From Ureibacillus sinduriensis BLB-1 = JCM 15800 (GTDB lineage Bacteria; Bacillota; Bacilli; Bacillales_A; Planococcaceae): 64,000 nt of DNA. Location of the stretch: positions 62,001-126,000 of the forward strand of contig NZ_JPVO01000053.1 in assembly GCF_000772955.1 (NCBI RefSeq). Reading direction: 5' to 3'. Below the pieces are notes generated by a model that made no database searches, had not been told where the DNA came from, and saw only the letters and a program-made list of their open reading frames with translations. Each line of letters begins with the position of its first letter. Position 1 is the first letter of the stretch. A program made the translations under genes and the position numbers. Shown here piece after piece: positions 54,531-64,000 of the stretch.

Positions 54531-55640
54531 CTATTTTACTGAACCGCTCACAAATTCAGCATCGTTATAGTACATATTTTTAACCAAGACATTAGGTCCC
54601 AAGCATTTCACTGCAGGGCAATGGCAATTTAGTGATTTTGCTAAATCGGTAGCTAACCATTTATTAAAAACTTCCGTCAAGGAATCGGTTTGGATATTGC
54701 CAAGTGCGGGTGTATCGCCGAAATCTGTAACAATGACATCACCGGAAAAGATATTCACGTTAAGTCGCGAACGACCATCCGGATCATTGCGCAATGTGAC
54801 ATTTTTTGCTTCACGTAGGCGTTTTAATAATGCTTGATCCTCCGCATGTGGGCTGCAAGGATAAAGGGGTAGCGTACCAAATAACATCCAAGTGTCTTCG
54901 TCACGGATGTCCAGTAAGTGATTGATTGCACCGCGTGTTTCTTCCAAGGAAAGTGAAGTGAGACTTGATGCAAAATCGGAAGGGTACATCGGATGCACTT
55001 CGTGTCTTGCGCACTTCATCTCATGGACAATCTGGTGGTGTATATGTTCAATAAAAGGGATCGTTTTTTTATTTAACATCGTTTCAGCCGAAACCATTAC
55101 GCCTTGTTCTGACAGCATGCGGGAGTTTTCGATCATTCGATTGAAAAGGGCGGCTCTTTGGTCGAACGATGGTTTTCTTTCCATCATGGCGAATCCAGTT
55201 TCGACAAATTCCTCCATCGTCCCCCAGTTATGGGAAATATGAAGGACATCAAGGTATGGTGCGATCTCCAAATATCTTTCACCGTCAATTGTTAAGTTTG
55301 AGTTCATCTGCGTTCTTACGCCGCGTTCATGTGCATATTGCAGAAGTGGCTTCACATAATTTGCGACCGATTTTTTGCTCAACATCGGTTCGCCCCCGGT
55401 AATACTTAGGGTTCTTAAATTCGGAATCTCATCTAATCGTTTCAGGACCAGCTCTATTGGCAGTGCGGAGGGATCCTTTGTTTGCAAAGTGTAGCCTACT
55501 GCACAGTGTGCGCATCTCATATTACATAAATTGGTTGTTGTAAACTCAATATTTGAAAGTGTCAATTTCCCGTATTGTTCTACATCTAAATAAGCTTCCC
55601 ATGGATCGAACTTAGGAGTAATCTTTTCCAATGTTTTCAT
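54531..55640 (-). CDS. yfkAB: Radical SAM/CxCxxxxC protein YfkAB
   Basis: 369 residues. Radical SAM cysteines C39, C43 and C46 in LCNMRCAHC bind the 4Fe-4S cluster, followed by the SAM motif SITGGEPML. Near the C-terminus CHCPAVKC (about 339-346) gives the CxCxxxxC motif that defines the YfkAB family. The reaction is unknown. Conserved in Bacillales as a single protein. It stands alone, convergent with the regulator. The ribosome site (GGAAGG) is moderate. Confidence 0.88.
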   Translation of the reverse strand: MKTLEKITPKFDPWEAYLDVEQYGKLTLSNIEFTTTNLCNMRCAHCAVGYTLQTKDPSALPIELVLKRLDEIPNLRTLSITGGEPMLSKKSVANYVKPLLQYAHERGVRTQMNSNLTIDGERYLEIAPYLDVLHISHNWGTMEEFVETGFAMMERKPSFDQRAALFNRMIENSRMLSEQGVMVSAETMLNKKTIPFIEHIHHQIVHEMKCARHEVHPMYPSDFASSLTSLSLEETRGAINHLLDIRDEDTWMLFGTLPLYPCSPHAEDQALLKRLREAKNVTLRNDPDGRSRLNVNIFSGDVIVTDFGDTPALGNIQTDSLTEVFNKWLATDLAKSLNCHCPAVKCLGPNVLVKNMYYNDAEFVSGSVK

Positions 55641-55764
55641 AGTTTATGATCTTCCTTTCCAAAACTACATTTTCTCACAACAGGACCTTTTAGAAAACTA
55701 ATTTTGCCTCATAAAGAAGATTTAACTGTTTACGCGAGAATCTATACTGCTTTCCAGCTACAGA

Positions 55765-57687
55765 TTAAGCGTCTAATTGCTTGATGAAACTATGATTTTC
55801 ACTATAATAGACATCTCCATAAATATTTTCGATGACGGTTTTACTTATTTCAATCTTGGAAAAGTTAACTGCCTGCACATTAAAACGGGATCTATTGTTT
55901 CGGATGACACTATCCGATACATAAACGGAAGATTGGTTTTGTGCAAAAATATCGGAAAGGGAGCCATCCGTAATTTGCACACTTTTTAGTTCAACCGTCG
56001 ATTCAAAATCTATCCATAATTGGTGTTGATCGTGTTTTGAAATAAAGCAATCCGTAACAAATACTTCGCTATGATTTTGGATATACAAAGCATTTCGGTT
56101 GCCATCAAATAATTCACTGTTTTTCAAAATGACAGAACTATCATTTATTACCATCTGGGAAAGTTCATGGTTGAAAATTTGGCTATCAAATAAATATAGG
56201 CTTGAATTTCGCAAAACCTTTACCCCATATGATTTCCCATTATAGATTTGGCAATTTTCAAAGCGGGCATTTGACAAATCACAAATTTCAATCTGCACGT
56301 TTTGACTATCATAAAATTGGCAATCGATCGCTGTAAGTTCGCACTCATTCACGATAAATAAACTTTTTCCATTATAGAGCTCGCTTTGGATAATGTAAAT
56401 TTCCACATTTGACTTACAAGCAATATGCGGCATTTCGTTATCGAATATTTGACACATATCCACCTCAACTTTTGAATGGGACATGGCCAGTATTCCATTT
56501 CCTGCATTTTGGGATAAAATCGATTTGAAAACAGATAGCTCCGATTTGAATAATGTAATGGCAGAATTAGCGTTATGTGTGATTTCACAATCTACAATTG
56601 AACAATTGGCGCTATCTTCGACACAAATCCCGACATGATAGCCGCCTGTAACTGCACAATTTTTAATTGAACAAATCGATTTATCCGCTATAGAAACTTG
56701 GGAGGATCGATGCCCCTTAATTGTAGTCTCATATATATTGACAATCGATTGGTCTCCGATCTGAACACCGATATTCTCCCCATTATGAATATGGCAATAT
56801 TCAATATTTAACTTTGAGTCTTTTGTCACCACAATATTGGACTTTTTACTTTGAGCAATTTCACAATAAAAAATTTGGGCTTCTGCCTTTTGAGTAATCG
56901 AGATACCCGCATCTTTCCCTTGTTGAATCGAACAATAGCGTGCTGTCAGCACCCCTCTTTGTACGCAAATTTGCGTTTGTGTGTTGTATTGAAGAACGGT
57001 GGATTGAATTGAGGCATCTCCTTCGTGATAAACATGAATACCCATTCCATCCCCGTGTTCAATAACACTTTCATGGTCGATGAACCGTGAATCCTCCACA
57101 ACAATTTGGGCACTTGTATGGTGATGGAAATGGCCGTTCCTGGATTGCAAAAAGGACCCATTTTTTATGCATAAGGCATGCTTGGCATAGGAAAATTCAC
57201 ATTTTTCTATACATACTTGGGATGATTCCGCTAAAATTTGAACTTTGCCATTATGATGGAATGCGCAGTTTTCAAAAGTTGCCTTACTATTATTGATGAT
57301 GGAAATTGCCATATCTTTTGCATATTCGAAAGTACAGTGATAAGCATTTATTTTTCCTCCGTCAACCGTGGCATGAGTATCACTTTTCCCACCTTTAAAA
57401 TGGCAATTTTGAAGCACAACATCTCCTTCAATATACATTTGGGCGGTTGGGGAGATAGTCAAGTTTTGCAATGTAACCGATACATTTTTGGGGATGATGA
57501 TTAGACCTTCGATAATTGTCTCATCATGCATATCGCCGGCAAGTACCATATTTTTATTGAAATGAATAGATTCTCTATATTGCCCAGGTTTTAGTTGGAT
57601 AAAATTCCCTGTCTTTGAGTGTTGGATGCTCTTCTGGATTGTTTTTACTTTTTTAAATACCCTTGAGATGAAACGATAGATCGACAT
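55765..57687 (-). CDS. Large right-handed parallel beta-helix repeat protein
   Basis: 640 residues. After an opening amphipathic region (SIYRFISRVFKKVKTIQKSIQ) and a PGQYRESIHFNKNMVLAGD strand set, about 23 repeats of some 22 residues follow, with a pattern like V-x-I-x-x-C-x-[IF]-x-x-[GA]-x-x-x-[GA]-[IV]-x-[IV]. This is the pectate-lyase-like beta-helix fold. Cys is frequent at one repeat position, forming a probable Cys ladder. There is no signal peptide, so it seems cytoplasmic or spore-located. I choose ATG 57687 after AGGAGG. Function unknown. Confidence 0.78.
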   Translation of the reverse strand: MSIYRFISRVFKKVKTIQKSIQHSKTGNFIQLKPGQYRESIHFNKNMVLAGDMHDETIIEGLIIIPKNVSVTLQNLTISPTAQMYIEGDVVLQNCHFKGGKSDTHATVDGGKINAYHCTFEYAKDMAISIINNSKATFENCAFHHNGKVQILAESSQVCIEKCEFSYAKHALCIKNGSFLQSRNGHFHHHTSAQIVVEDSRFIDHESVIEHGDGMGIHVYHEGDASIQSTVLQYNTQTQICVQRGVLTARYCSIQQGKDAGISITQKAEAQIFYCEIAQSKKSNIVVTKDSKLNIEYCHIHNGENIGVQIGDQSIVNIYETTIKGHRSSQVSIADKSICSIKNCAVTGGYHVGICVEDSANCSIVDCEITHNANSAITLFKSELSVFKSILSQNAGNGILAMSHSKVEVDMCQIFDNEMPHIACKSNVEIYIIQSELYNGKSLFIVNECELTAIDCQFYDSQNVQIEICDLSNARFENCQIYNGKSYGVKVLRNSSLYLFDSQIFNHELSQMVINDSSVILKNSELFDGNRNALYIQNHSEVFVTDCFISKHDQHQLWIDFESTVELKSVQITDGSLSDIFAQNQSSVYVSDSVIRNNRSRFNVQAVNFSKIEISKTVIENIYGDVYYSENHSFIKQLDA

Positions 57688-57859
57688 AAGGGGTGCCTCC
57701 TCCATTAAAAAATCAATACTTCTATTCTCACTTAAAATTCGGAATCTTAATCGCTTATTTACAAATCTTTCTAAAAGAGTGGAAATTATTTTACTTTTTG
57801 CTAAAAGCAAAAGAGAAGGTTACAATTAACTTTATTTACACACTAGGAGGATTACACCT

Positions 57860-58690
57860 TTGAAAGCTACATTCAACGAACTATTGACTATGAATGAAAC
57901 CGAAAGACAAGCATACATGAATGAAAACGGGGAGCAATTAATCGAAACGATGATTGCCCATATCGGCCATCCCGAAGATGAACTTCGTGATAAACTGATT
58001 TACCGATTATTTATCGAATTATTGGCTGCCCAACTTTTTACCCGCAAGCAGATGGCCCAAATTGCCAGCACGCTAAAAGGCGATCACTACCTATTTTGTT
58101 CCATCGGTGAGCGTGAGACCGATACTGTATTTACACGTTCATTTTCAGCACTTTGGCTAAGCGACCTAATTAATGCAGACGGTCAACTTCGATTCCTGAG
58201 TGAGCAAGAAGCAACCAGCATTTTAGATGCTGCCTCCATTTATTTAACAAAAGAAAAAGATGTGCGTGGATTTGTTGGCGAGAAAGGCTGGGCTCATAGT
58301 ATTGCACATGGTGCGGATCTATCAAGCGCAATTATCGCCCATCCTTTATTCAGTGTTCGGCTTGCTCCTGTCATTTTGCAAGGCATCAAGGATGGTTTCT
58401 GGAAAGGAACGGTTTATGTTGACGATGAAGAAGAACGGTTAGTAACAATTGTAGAAAAGTTGATTGCGAAAGATTTCCCGGAAGAAGTATTAATTGAATG
58501 GGTGGAACAAACATTTGATAAATTGCAATTTTATTTAATGGAAGTAGGTTATACTCCTCAGTATTTTGCAGCCCGAACAAATACTCTTCATTTTATGAAA
58601 ACTTTATACTTCACATTAAAGTTTTCTCAAAAATCACCGCAATTAATGGGGATTGTTTCGTTATTCGTTGCAAAATGGATGAAACAATAA
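57860..58690 (+). CDS. DUF2785 family protein
   Basis: 276 residues, all-helical, soluble. The segment RGFVGEKGWAHSIAHGADL is the DUF2785 signature; FTRSFSALWLSDLI is also typical. The function is unknown; in other species such genes lie near spore or antibiotic-related genes, without proof. Starts with TTG 57860 after CTAGGAGG. The next gene follows at 24 bases, so the two likely share a transcript. Confidence 0.83.
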   Translation: MKATFNELLTMNETERQAYMNENGEQLIETMIAHIGHPEDELRDKLIYRLFIELLAAQLFTRKQMAQIASTLKGDHYLFCSIGERETDTVFTRSFSALWLSDLINADGQLRFLSEQEATSILDAASIYLTKEKDVRGFVGEKGWAHSIAHGADLSSAIIAHPLFSVRLAPVILQGIKDGFWKGTVYVDDEEERLVTIVEKLIAKDFPEEVLIEWVEQTFDKLQFYLMEVGYTPQYFAARTNTLHFMKTLYFTLKFSQKSPQLMGIVSLFVAKWMKQ

Positions 58691-58714
58691 TAAATTGTAA
58701 CTTGAGGTGATCCT

Positions 58715-59269
58715 ATGAGGAAGCGTATTATACGAATTCTGGTTTTTCCATTTATCCTCATTTGCTTAGGTGTGGGATACAATCTATTTTTAGTTCACTT
58801 TTCAGGTGAAGGAAAAGCGACGCCTGAGGAGGCACTTCCGCAGGATGCAAGATATGAATGGATCGAAGGGCCAAAAAGCGAGAAAGAGCACAGGTATTTC
58901 TTCCTTTCGAGCGGCAATCAATTTGGAACTGAGGTTGTTGAGAGGAATTTCAAAGGTTGGAGTTCGAGCAATGGCACATCCACTAAGTTACCCAAATCTT
59001 TGGAAGAAAACGAAATAGCTGGCGCTTACTCCGATGGCAAAATCTTGTTCGGGCTATTTAAACCGAATGGGGAAGTAAAGGTCACGGTGAACAATGATTC
59101 TACCAAACGCATTGACCTAAGCTCTATTTCAGCAGAATTCAAAAGGACTTATCCTATTGCAGGGTATGAAATTTGGTACATCGATTTAGCAGATTTGAAT
59201 GATCAAAAAAACTATTTAATAAAAGTATTGGATGAAAATGAAACTGTAATAAATGAGTTATCAATCTAA
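58715..59269 (+). CDS. Membrane-anchored hypothetical protein, 184 residues
   Basis: One N-terminal membrane segment (IIRILVFPFILICLGVGYNLFLV, without a lipobox) and an extracytoplasmic domain of about 155 residues rich in beta-strand patterns (YEWIEGPKSEKEHRYFFL, EVKVTVNNDSTKRIDLS). No family recognised. TTGAGGTG precedes the ATG. It follows the DUF2785 gene closely. No clear terminator after it. Confidence 0.65.
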   Translation: MRKRIIRILVFPFILICLGVGYNLFLVHFSGEGKATPEEALPQDARYEWIEGPKSEKEHRYFFLSSGNQFGTEVVERNFKGWSSSNGTSTKLPKSLEENEIAGAYSDGKILFGLFKPNGEVKVTVNNDSTKRIDLSSISAEFKRTYPIAGYEIWYIDLADLNDQKNYLIKVLDENETVINELSI

Positions 59270-59379
59270 TAATAATTGTCCACAATTTAAATGTTACATA
59301 TAATGATGAATTAAAATATTCACTTTGCTATTTTACAATAGTAAGTTATAATACTCTTCGCATAGTAAATGGCTAGGTC

Positions 59380-59446
59380 ATAAAAATAACTTATCACAAA
59401 AGATAATATTAATGTAATTTACTTATGTATATAAATCGTTTATGAT
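59380..59446 (+). promoter_or_regulatory. Aconitase promoter with CcpC-like site
   Basis: TTTACT (59418-59423), 17 bases, TATGAT (59441-59446). ATAAAAATAACTTAT at 59380-59394 is an ATAA-N7-TTAT dyad, the CcpC pattern known from citB and citZ of B. subtilis, and a half-site ATAA lies at 59431-59434 in the spacer. The spacing of dyad and half-site is close to that in B. subtilis, where citrate controls CcpC. Confidence 0.65.
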
Positions 59447-59502
59447 GATTTATGGAGAAAGCTTTGCAAGCATTTCAATTAATTAATAGGGGGAGTACAA
59501 TA

Positions 59503-62205
59503 ATGGCAAGTAACTTACACAACAGCCGTTCTTCATTTGATGTTAATGGTAAAACATATAACTTCTACCGTTTATCTGCACTTGAAGAAGCTGGCGTAGC
59601 AAACGTATCACGCCTACCTTACTCAATTAAAGTTTTATTAGAATCTGTATTACGTCAATTTGATGATTATGTAATTAAAGAAGAACACGTAAACAATTTA
59701 GCGAAATTTGGTGCTGGTGCTGATGTTGATGGTGAAGTACCATTCAAGCCATCACGTGTAGTATTACAAGATTTCACTGGTGTTCCAGTAGTAGTTGACT
59801 TAGCGTCTTTACGTTCGGCTATGAAAGAATTGGGCGGAAATCCAGACAAAATCAACCCAGCAATTCCAGTTGACCTTGTAATTGACCACTCAGTACAAGT
59901 AGACAAATATGGTAATGCTTCTGCATTACAAGCTAACATGGATCTTGAGTTCGAACGTAACGCAGAACGTTACAACTTCTTAAAATGGGCTCAAACTGCA
60001 TACGATAACTTCCGTGCTGTTCCTCCAGCAACGGGTATCGTACACCAAGTAAACTTGGAATATTTAGCGCCAGTTGTTCACGTAAAACAGAACGAAGATG
60101 GCACTTTTGAAACTTTCCCTGACTCAGTAGTAGGTACTGACTCACATACAACAATGATTAACGGTATCGGCGTTCTTGGATGGGGCGTTGGTGGTATCGA
60201 AGCAGAAGCTGGTATGTTAGGTCAAGCTTCATACTTCCCAATTCCGGAAGTAATCGGGGTTAAATTAACTGGTGATCTTCCAAACGGTGCAACTGCAATG
60301 GACTTAGCATTAAAAGTAACTCAAGTTTTACGTCAACGCGGTGTTGTAGGTAAATTCGTTGAGTTCTTCGGTCCTGGTGTATCGAAATTACCATTAGCTG
60401 ACCGTGCAACAATTTCAAACATGGCTCCTGAATATGGTGCAACATGCGGTTACTTCGCTATTGACGAAGAATCTTTAAATTACATGCGTTTAACTGGACG
60501 TGAAGAAGAACACATCGCAGTAGTTGAAGCTTACTTAAAAGCAAACAACATGTTCTTCGATCCAACATTAGAGCCTGTTTACACTGATGTATTAGAAATT
60601 AAATTAGAGGACATCCAACCAAACCTTTCTGGTCCGAAACGTCCACAAGATTTAATTCCTCTTACTGAAATGAAAGCTCGTTACCATGAAGCAGTAACTG
60701 CTCCAATGGGCGTACAAGGCTTTGGTTTAACAGAAGATGAATTCGCTAAAAAAGCCACAATTAAATTTGCAGATGGCGATGTGGAAATGCCAACAGGTGC
60801 TGTAGCAATCGCTGCAATCACTTCTTGTACAAACACATCTAACCCATACGTTCTTTTAGCTGCTGGTTTAGTTGCGAAAAAAGCGGTTGAAAAAGGTATC
60901 CAACCACCTTCATGGGTTAAAACTTCTTTAGCACCAGGTTCTAAAGTAGTAACTGGTTACTTGGAAGAGTCAGGTTTACAATCTTACCTTGACCAAATCG
61001 GTTTCAACACTGTAGGTTACGGTTGTACAACATGTATCGGTAACTCAGGTCCATTATTACCTGAAATCGAAGAAGCTATCAAAGACAATGACTTATTCGT
61101 AACGTCAGTACTTTCTGGTAACCGTAACTTCGAAGGCCGTGTACATCCGCTTGTAAAAGCTAACTACTTAGCATCACCACCACTTGTTGTTGCTTATGCA
61201 TTAGCTGGTACTGTAGATATCGACCTACAAAAAGATTCTTTAGGTAAAGACAAAGATGGTAACGATGTATTCTTCGCTGACATCTGGCCTTCAACTGAAG
61301 AAGTAAACGCTGTACTAAACAAAGTTGTAACTCGTGAATTATTCCAAAAAGAATATGAAACAGTGTTCACAGCGAACGAAAAATGGAATGCAATTGAAAC
61401 ATCAACTGAGTCTCTATACACATTTGATGAAAAATCAACTTACATCCAAAACCCACCATTCTTCCAAGGATTATCTAAAACTCCAGAACCAATCAAAGGT
61501 CTTGATGGTTTACGTGTAATCGCGAAGTTCGGTGATTCAATCACAACTGACCACATTTCACCAGCTGGTGCAATTGGTAAAGATACACCTGCAGGTAAAT
61601 ACCTACAAGAAAATGGTGTAGCAATCCGTGACTTCAACTCTTACGGAAGCCGTCGTGGTAACCACGAAGTTATGATGCGCGGTACATTCGCTAACATCCG
61701 TATCCGTAACCAAGTTGCTCCTGGTACAGAAGGTGGATTCACTACTTACTGGCCAACTGGTGAAGTTGAATACATTTACGATGCTTGTATGAAATACCAA
61801 GAAAACGGCACTGGCTTAGTAGTACTTGCTGGTAACGATTATGGTATGGGATCTTCTCGTGACTGGGCTGCTAAAGGTACATTCTTATTGGGTGTCAAAA
61901 CAGTTATCGCTCAAAGTTACGAACGTATCCACCGTTCGAACCTTGTAATGATGGGTGTATTACCACTTCAATACTTACCAGGTGAAAGCGCTGATACATT
62001 AGGATTAACGGGTAAAGAAGAAATCTCAGTAAATCTTACTGACGATGTAAAACCACGTGATATCTTAACTGTAACTGCAAAAGCTGAAGACGGAACTGTG
62101 AAAACATTCCAAGCTCTTGCTCGTTTCGATTCAGAAGTAGAAGTAGACTACTACCGTCATGGTGGTATCCTTCAAATGGTTCTTCGCGCAAAAGCAGCTG
62201 AATAA
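59503..62205 (+). CDS. citB: Aconitate hydratase (aconitase A)
   Basis: 900 residues. Interconverts citrate and isocitrate in the TCA cycle with a 4Fe-4S cluster; in Bacillus the apo-form also binds RNA (iron regulatory protein type). Cluster cysteines are in [12 protein letters not shown] (about 443) and [13 protein letters not shown] (about 508 and 511). [20 protein letters not shown] and [13 protein letters not shown] are further signatures. I choose ATG 59503 after GGGGGAG; a longer frame from 59452 overlaps the promoter. Codon use is strongly biased to a few codons, as in highly expressed genes. Confidence 0.97.
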   Translation: MASNLHNSRSSFDVNGKTYNFYRLSALEEAGVANVSRLPYSIKVLLESVLRQFDDYVIKEEHVNNLAKFGAGADVDGEVPFKPSRVVLQDFTGVPVVVDLASLRSAMKELGGNPDKINPAIPVDLVIDHSVQVDKYGNASALQANMDLEFERNAERYNFLKWAQTAYDNFRAVPPATGIVHQVNLEYLAPVVHVKQNEDGTFETFPDSVVGTDSHTTMINGIGVLGWGVGGIEAEAGMLGQASYFPIPEVIGVKLTGDLPNGATAMDLALKVTQVLRQRGVVGKFVEFFGPGVSKLPLADRATISNMAPEYGATCGYFAIDEESLNYMRLTGREEEHIAVVEAYLKANNMFFDPTLEPVYTDVLEIKLEDIQPNLSGPKRPQDLIPLTEMKARYHEAVTAPMGVQGFGLTEDEFAKKATIKFADGDVEMPTGAVAIAAITSCTNTSNPYVLLAAGLVAKKAVEKGIQPPSWVKTSLAPGSKVVTGYLEESGLQSYLDQIGFNTVGYGCTTCIGNSGPLLPEIEEAIKDNDLFVTSVLSGNRNFEGRVHPLVKANYLASPPLVVAYALAGTVDIDLQKDSLGKDKDGNDVFFADIWPSTEEVNAVLNKVVTRELFQKEYETVFTANEKWNAIETSTESLYTFDEKSTYIQNPPFFQGLSKTPEPIKGLDGLRVIAKFGDSITTDHISPAGAIGKDTPAGKYLQENGVAIRDFNSYGSRRGNHEVMMRGTFANIRIRNQVAPGTEGGFTTYWPTGEVEYIYDACMKYQENGTGLVVLAGNDYGMGSSRDWAAKGTFLLGVKTVIAQSYERIHRSNLVMMGVLPLQYLPGESADTLGLTGKEEISVNLTDDVKPRDILTVTAKAEDGTVKTFQALARFDSEVEVDYYRHGGILQMVLRAKAAE

Positions 62206-62210
62206 TATAA

Positions 62211-62250
62211 AAAAAACTGATAAGTTCAATTTGAACTTATCGGTTTTTTT
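62211..62250 (+). terminator. Rho-independent terminator after aconitase
   Basis: AAAACTGATAAGTTCAA and TTGAACTTATCGGTTTT form a near-perfect stem, followed by TTT. Confidence 0.9.
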
Positions 62251-62325
62251 GCGCTATATTAAGAAGAATCAAACAGAATTTCCAAATATAACCTCTATTT
62301 TCGGAATTTTATAATAAGTAACACC

Positions 62326-62340
62326 AATTTTTTGAAAATT
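62326..62340 (+). promoter_or_regulatory. Strong CodY-like box before the nucleotidase
   Basis: AATTTTTTGAAAATT differs from the CodY consensus AATTTTCWGAAAATT at one position. It lies about 90 bases before the start codon, in an AT-rich leader with several possible -10 boxes. It suggests repression in nutrient-rich conditions. Confidence 0.6.
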
Positions 62341-62429
62341 TATAGATTTTTAGATTTATATCGTATAAAATATAATAAAATTATAACAATACATAATTTT
62401 AAAATTATTTTCTCGGAGGTTTTATTTGA

Positions 62430-64000
62430 ATGACATTTTCTAAAAGCAGCAAGATCTTCATCGCATCCGCAACAACCGCGGCTCTGGCATCTTCCGTTTT
62501 AGTTATCACGCCTGAACAAACACAGGCAGCAAGTTCATTTAAGGACGTTTCTACGTCAGATACTCATTATGAATCTATTTTAAAATTATCGGAACTAGGC
62601 ATTGTTAACGGTTTCAAAGATGGTACATATAAACCAAAAGCGGATGTTACTCGCGGACAGGTAGCGCAACTATTGGCCAAGATTCTAAAACTGGATACAG
62701 AAAACCAAAAAGATCCCGGTTTTACTGATGTCTCAAAATCCAATGGTTATTATGGTGCGATTGCTGCATTGAAAGAAGCGAAAATTATCGAAGGTTATGA
62801 AGATAAAACCTTCAAAGCAAATGAAAAGATTTCTCGCGCACATTTAGCAAAAATGATCTCTACTGCCTTAAAAATCTACCCCAAAAATAAAGAAGCATTA
62901 CCATTTACAGATGTGAAATTGTTCAACGATGAAATTAAAGCACTATATGATTTCGGAATAACACTTGGCACATCAAAAACAACATTTGCCCCGAATAAAA
63001 ATGTTACGCGTGGTGAAGTAGCATCTTTCCTTTATCGTGCTCTAAATGTATATGACTCTACATTCTCTCTATCAATTATGCATAGCAACGATACACATAG
63101 TGCGGTTGAGATGGCACCAAAACGTGCTGCAGCGGTAAAAGAACAACGCGCTAAAAATCCTGATGCACTATTGCTAGATGCAGGCGATGCAAACACTGGA
63201 ACACTTTACTACAATGAATTTAAAGGACAAGCAGATGTTGCATTCATGAATTATATGCAATATGATGCCATGACATTTGGGAATCACGAATTTGATGCAG
63301 GTTCAACACCGGAAGGCCACCAAGCTTTAGTGGACTTTATCAATTCGGCTGATTTCCCATTAGTAAATGTAAATATTGACTTTTCGGCTGATGCGAAATT
63401 TACAGGTTTATTTACCGATTTGATCACCAGCGAACCTGAAAATGGAAAAATATACAACGGCATTGTGAAAGAAGTGAATGGTGAGAAAGTTGGTATCTTT
63501 GGATTAACAACTGCTGAAACTGCTGATATTTCTTCACCAGGTAGTATTGCTTTCCAGAACTATATAGAAGAGGCTAATAAAGCTGTTAAAGCATTTGAAG
63601 ATCTTGGAGTGGACAAAATTATTGCGCTATCTCATTTAGGTTTTGATGATAACCCTACTGTAGATAACGATGTCGTTTTAGCAGAAACTGTTAAGGGCAT
63701 TGACGTTATTGTTGGTGGCCACTCACATACAACATTAAACGAGCCATATGTAGTAAACACGAACACAACAGGTGAAGCAAAAAACACAACGTTAATCGTA
63801 CAAGCTGCCAATGCGAGCAACTATTTAGGTACACTCGACGTAACATTTGACACGGATGGGGCAGTTGTAGCATATAAAGGGGAATTATTGGACCTTGGCA
63901 AATATAATTATGATCCAGGGGCACTTAAACTTTTACAACCATATAAAACACGTGTTGATGAAGTGGGGAGCACAGAAATCAAAGCTTCAACAACTGAAGC
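62430..64000 (+). CDS. S-layer-homology 5'-nucleotidase/metallophosphatase, C-terminus beyond the window
   Basis: 523 residues are visible; the frame is open at the right edge. A signal peptide (ending near TQAAS) leads to three SLH domains (about 35-205) that bind secondary cell wall polymers, then a 5'-nucleotidase metallophosphatase domain with MHSNDTH (about 217-223), DAGD, GNHEFD and GGHSHT. It would hydrolyse extracellular nucleotides or UDP-sugars at the cell surface to recover phosphate and nucleosides. CGGAGG lies ten bases before ATG 62430. An upstream CodY-like box suggests starvation control. Confidence 0.9.
   Translation, partial: MTFSKSSKIFIASATTAALASSVLVITPEQTQAASSFKDVSTSDTHYESILKLSELGIVNGFKDGTYKPKADVTRGQVAQLLAKILKLDTENQKDPGFTDVSKSNGYYGAIAALKEAKIIEGYEDKTFKANEKISRAHLAKMISTALKIYPKNKEALPFTDVKLFNDEIKALYDFGITLGTSKTTFAPNKNVTRGEVASFLYRALNVYDSTFSLSIMHSNDTHSAVEMAPKRAAAVKEQRAKNPDALLLDAGDANTGTLYYNEFKGQADVAFMNYMQYDAMTFGNHEFDAGSTPEGHQALVDFINSADFPLVNVNIDFSADAKFTGLFTDLITSEPENGKIYNGIVKEVNGEKVGIFGLTTAETADISSPGSIAFQNYIEEANKAVKAFEDLGVDKIIALSHLGFDDNPTVDNDVVLAETVKGIDVIVGGHSHTTLNEPYVVNTNTTGEAKNTTLIVQAANASNYLGTLDVTFDTDGAVVAYKGELLDLGKYNYDPGALKLLQPYKTRVDEVGSTEIKASTTE

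Overview
The window looks like chromosome of an endospore-forming, low-GC Gram-positive of the order Bacillales. A Planococcaceae/Lysinibacillus-Solibacillus-type organism is my best guess. It has spore coat genes (two CotX-type, one CotW-like, CotD), a Tlp spore protein, tiny YjcZ-type peptides, the ccdA-ccdB-ccdC-yneK neighbourhood known from Bacillus, strong AGGAGG ribosome sites, many TTG/GTG starts, tRNA-sensing T-box leaders and an S-layer-homology 5'-nucleotidase. No phage, insertion sequence, rRNA, tRNA or CRISPR array is visible. Genus assignment is inference.

Layout. 0-10 kb: a flavin monooxygenase with a partial downstream gene, a spore coat cluster, an RNase H-like protein, an acetyl-CoA hydrolase/CoA-transferase, a TetM/EF-G-like GTPase, tlp and a metallo-beta-lactamase-fold protein. 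10-17 kb: a coiled-coil protein, T-box plus proS, a repeat-rich intergenic tract, a zinc/cadmium-type exporter and serC. 17-24 kb: YjcZ peptides, a DUF2339 membrane protein, an SDR protein with no catalytic triad, telA, cotD, a cupin and an esterase. 24-32 kb: a PadR-controlled ABC efflux operon, a heterodimeric ABC exporter and RarD. 32-37 kb: ccdA/B/C, yneK, the DUF1659-DUF2922-YvrJ trio and a Sco-like protein. 37-41 kb: metI, mscL, a lytic transglycosylase and small membrane proteins. 41-51.5 kb: ilvD, then a T-box with ilvB-ilvN-ilvC-leuA-leuB-leuC-leuD, the whole branched-chain amino acid pathway apart from the transaminase. 51.6-64 kb: an MFS transporter divergent from an HTH-TPR regulator, YfkAB radical SAM, a beta-helix protein, DUF2785, aconitase and the start of an S-layer-anchored nucleotidase.

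The most unusual signal is a family of five intergenic elements of about 190-205 nt (A 13072-13274, B 36775-36979, C 40467-40666, D 51431-51622, and E 15088-15279 on the minus strand). Each has a terminator-like hairpin followed by a conserved body of about 150 nt, whose ends can pair into a long stem. All five lie directly downstream of a gene and share its orientation. Two are flanked by direct copies of a second terminator hairpin, which suggests either mobility into terminators or a 3'-UTR RNA with its own function. I do not recognise this family. Other items worth a look: a RanBP2-type zinc finger fused to a CotX coat protein, a regulator/transporter pair sharing three GTTTAAT-type operators, a near-perfect CodY box before the nucleotidase and a CcpC-like box before aconitase.
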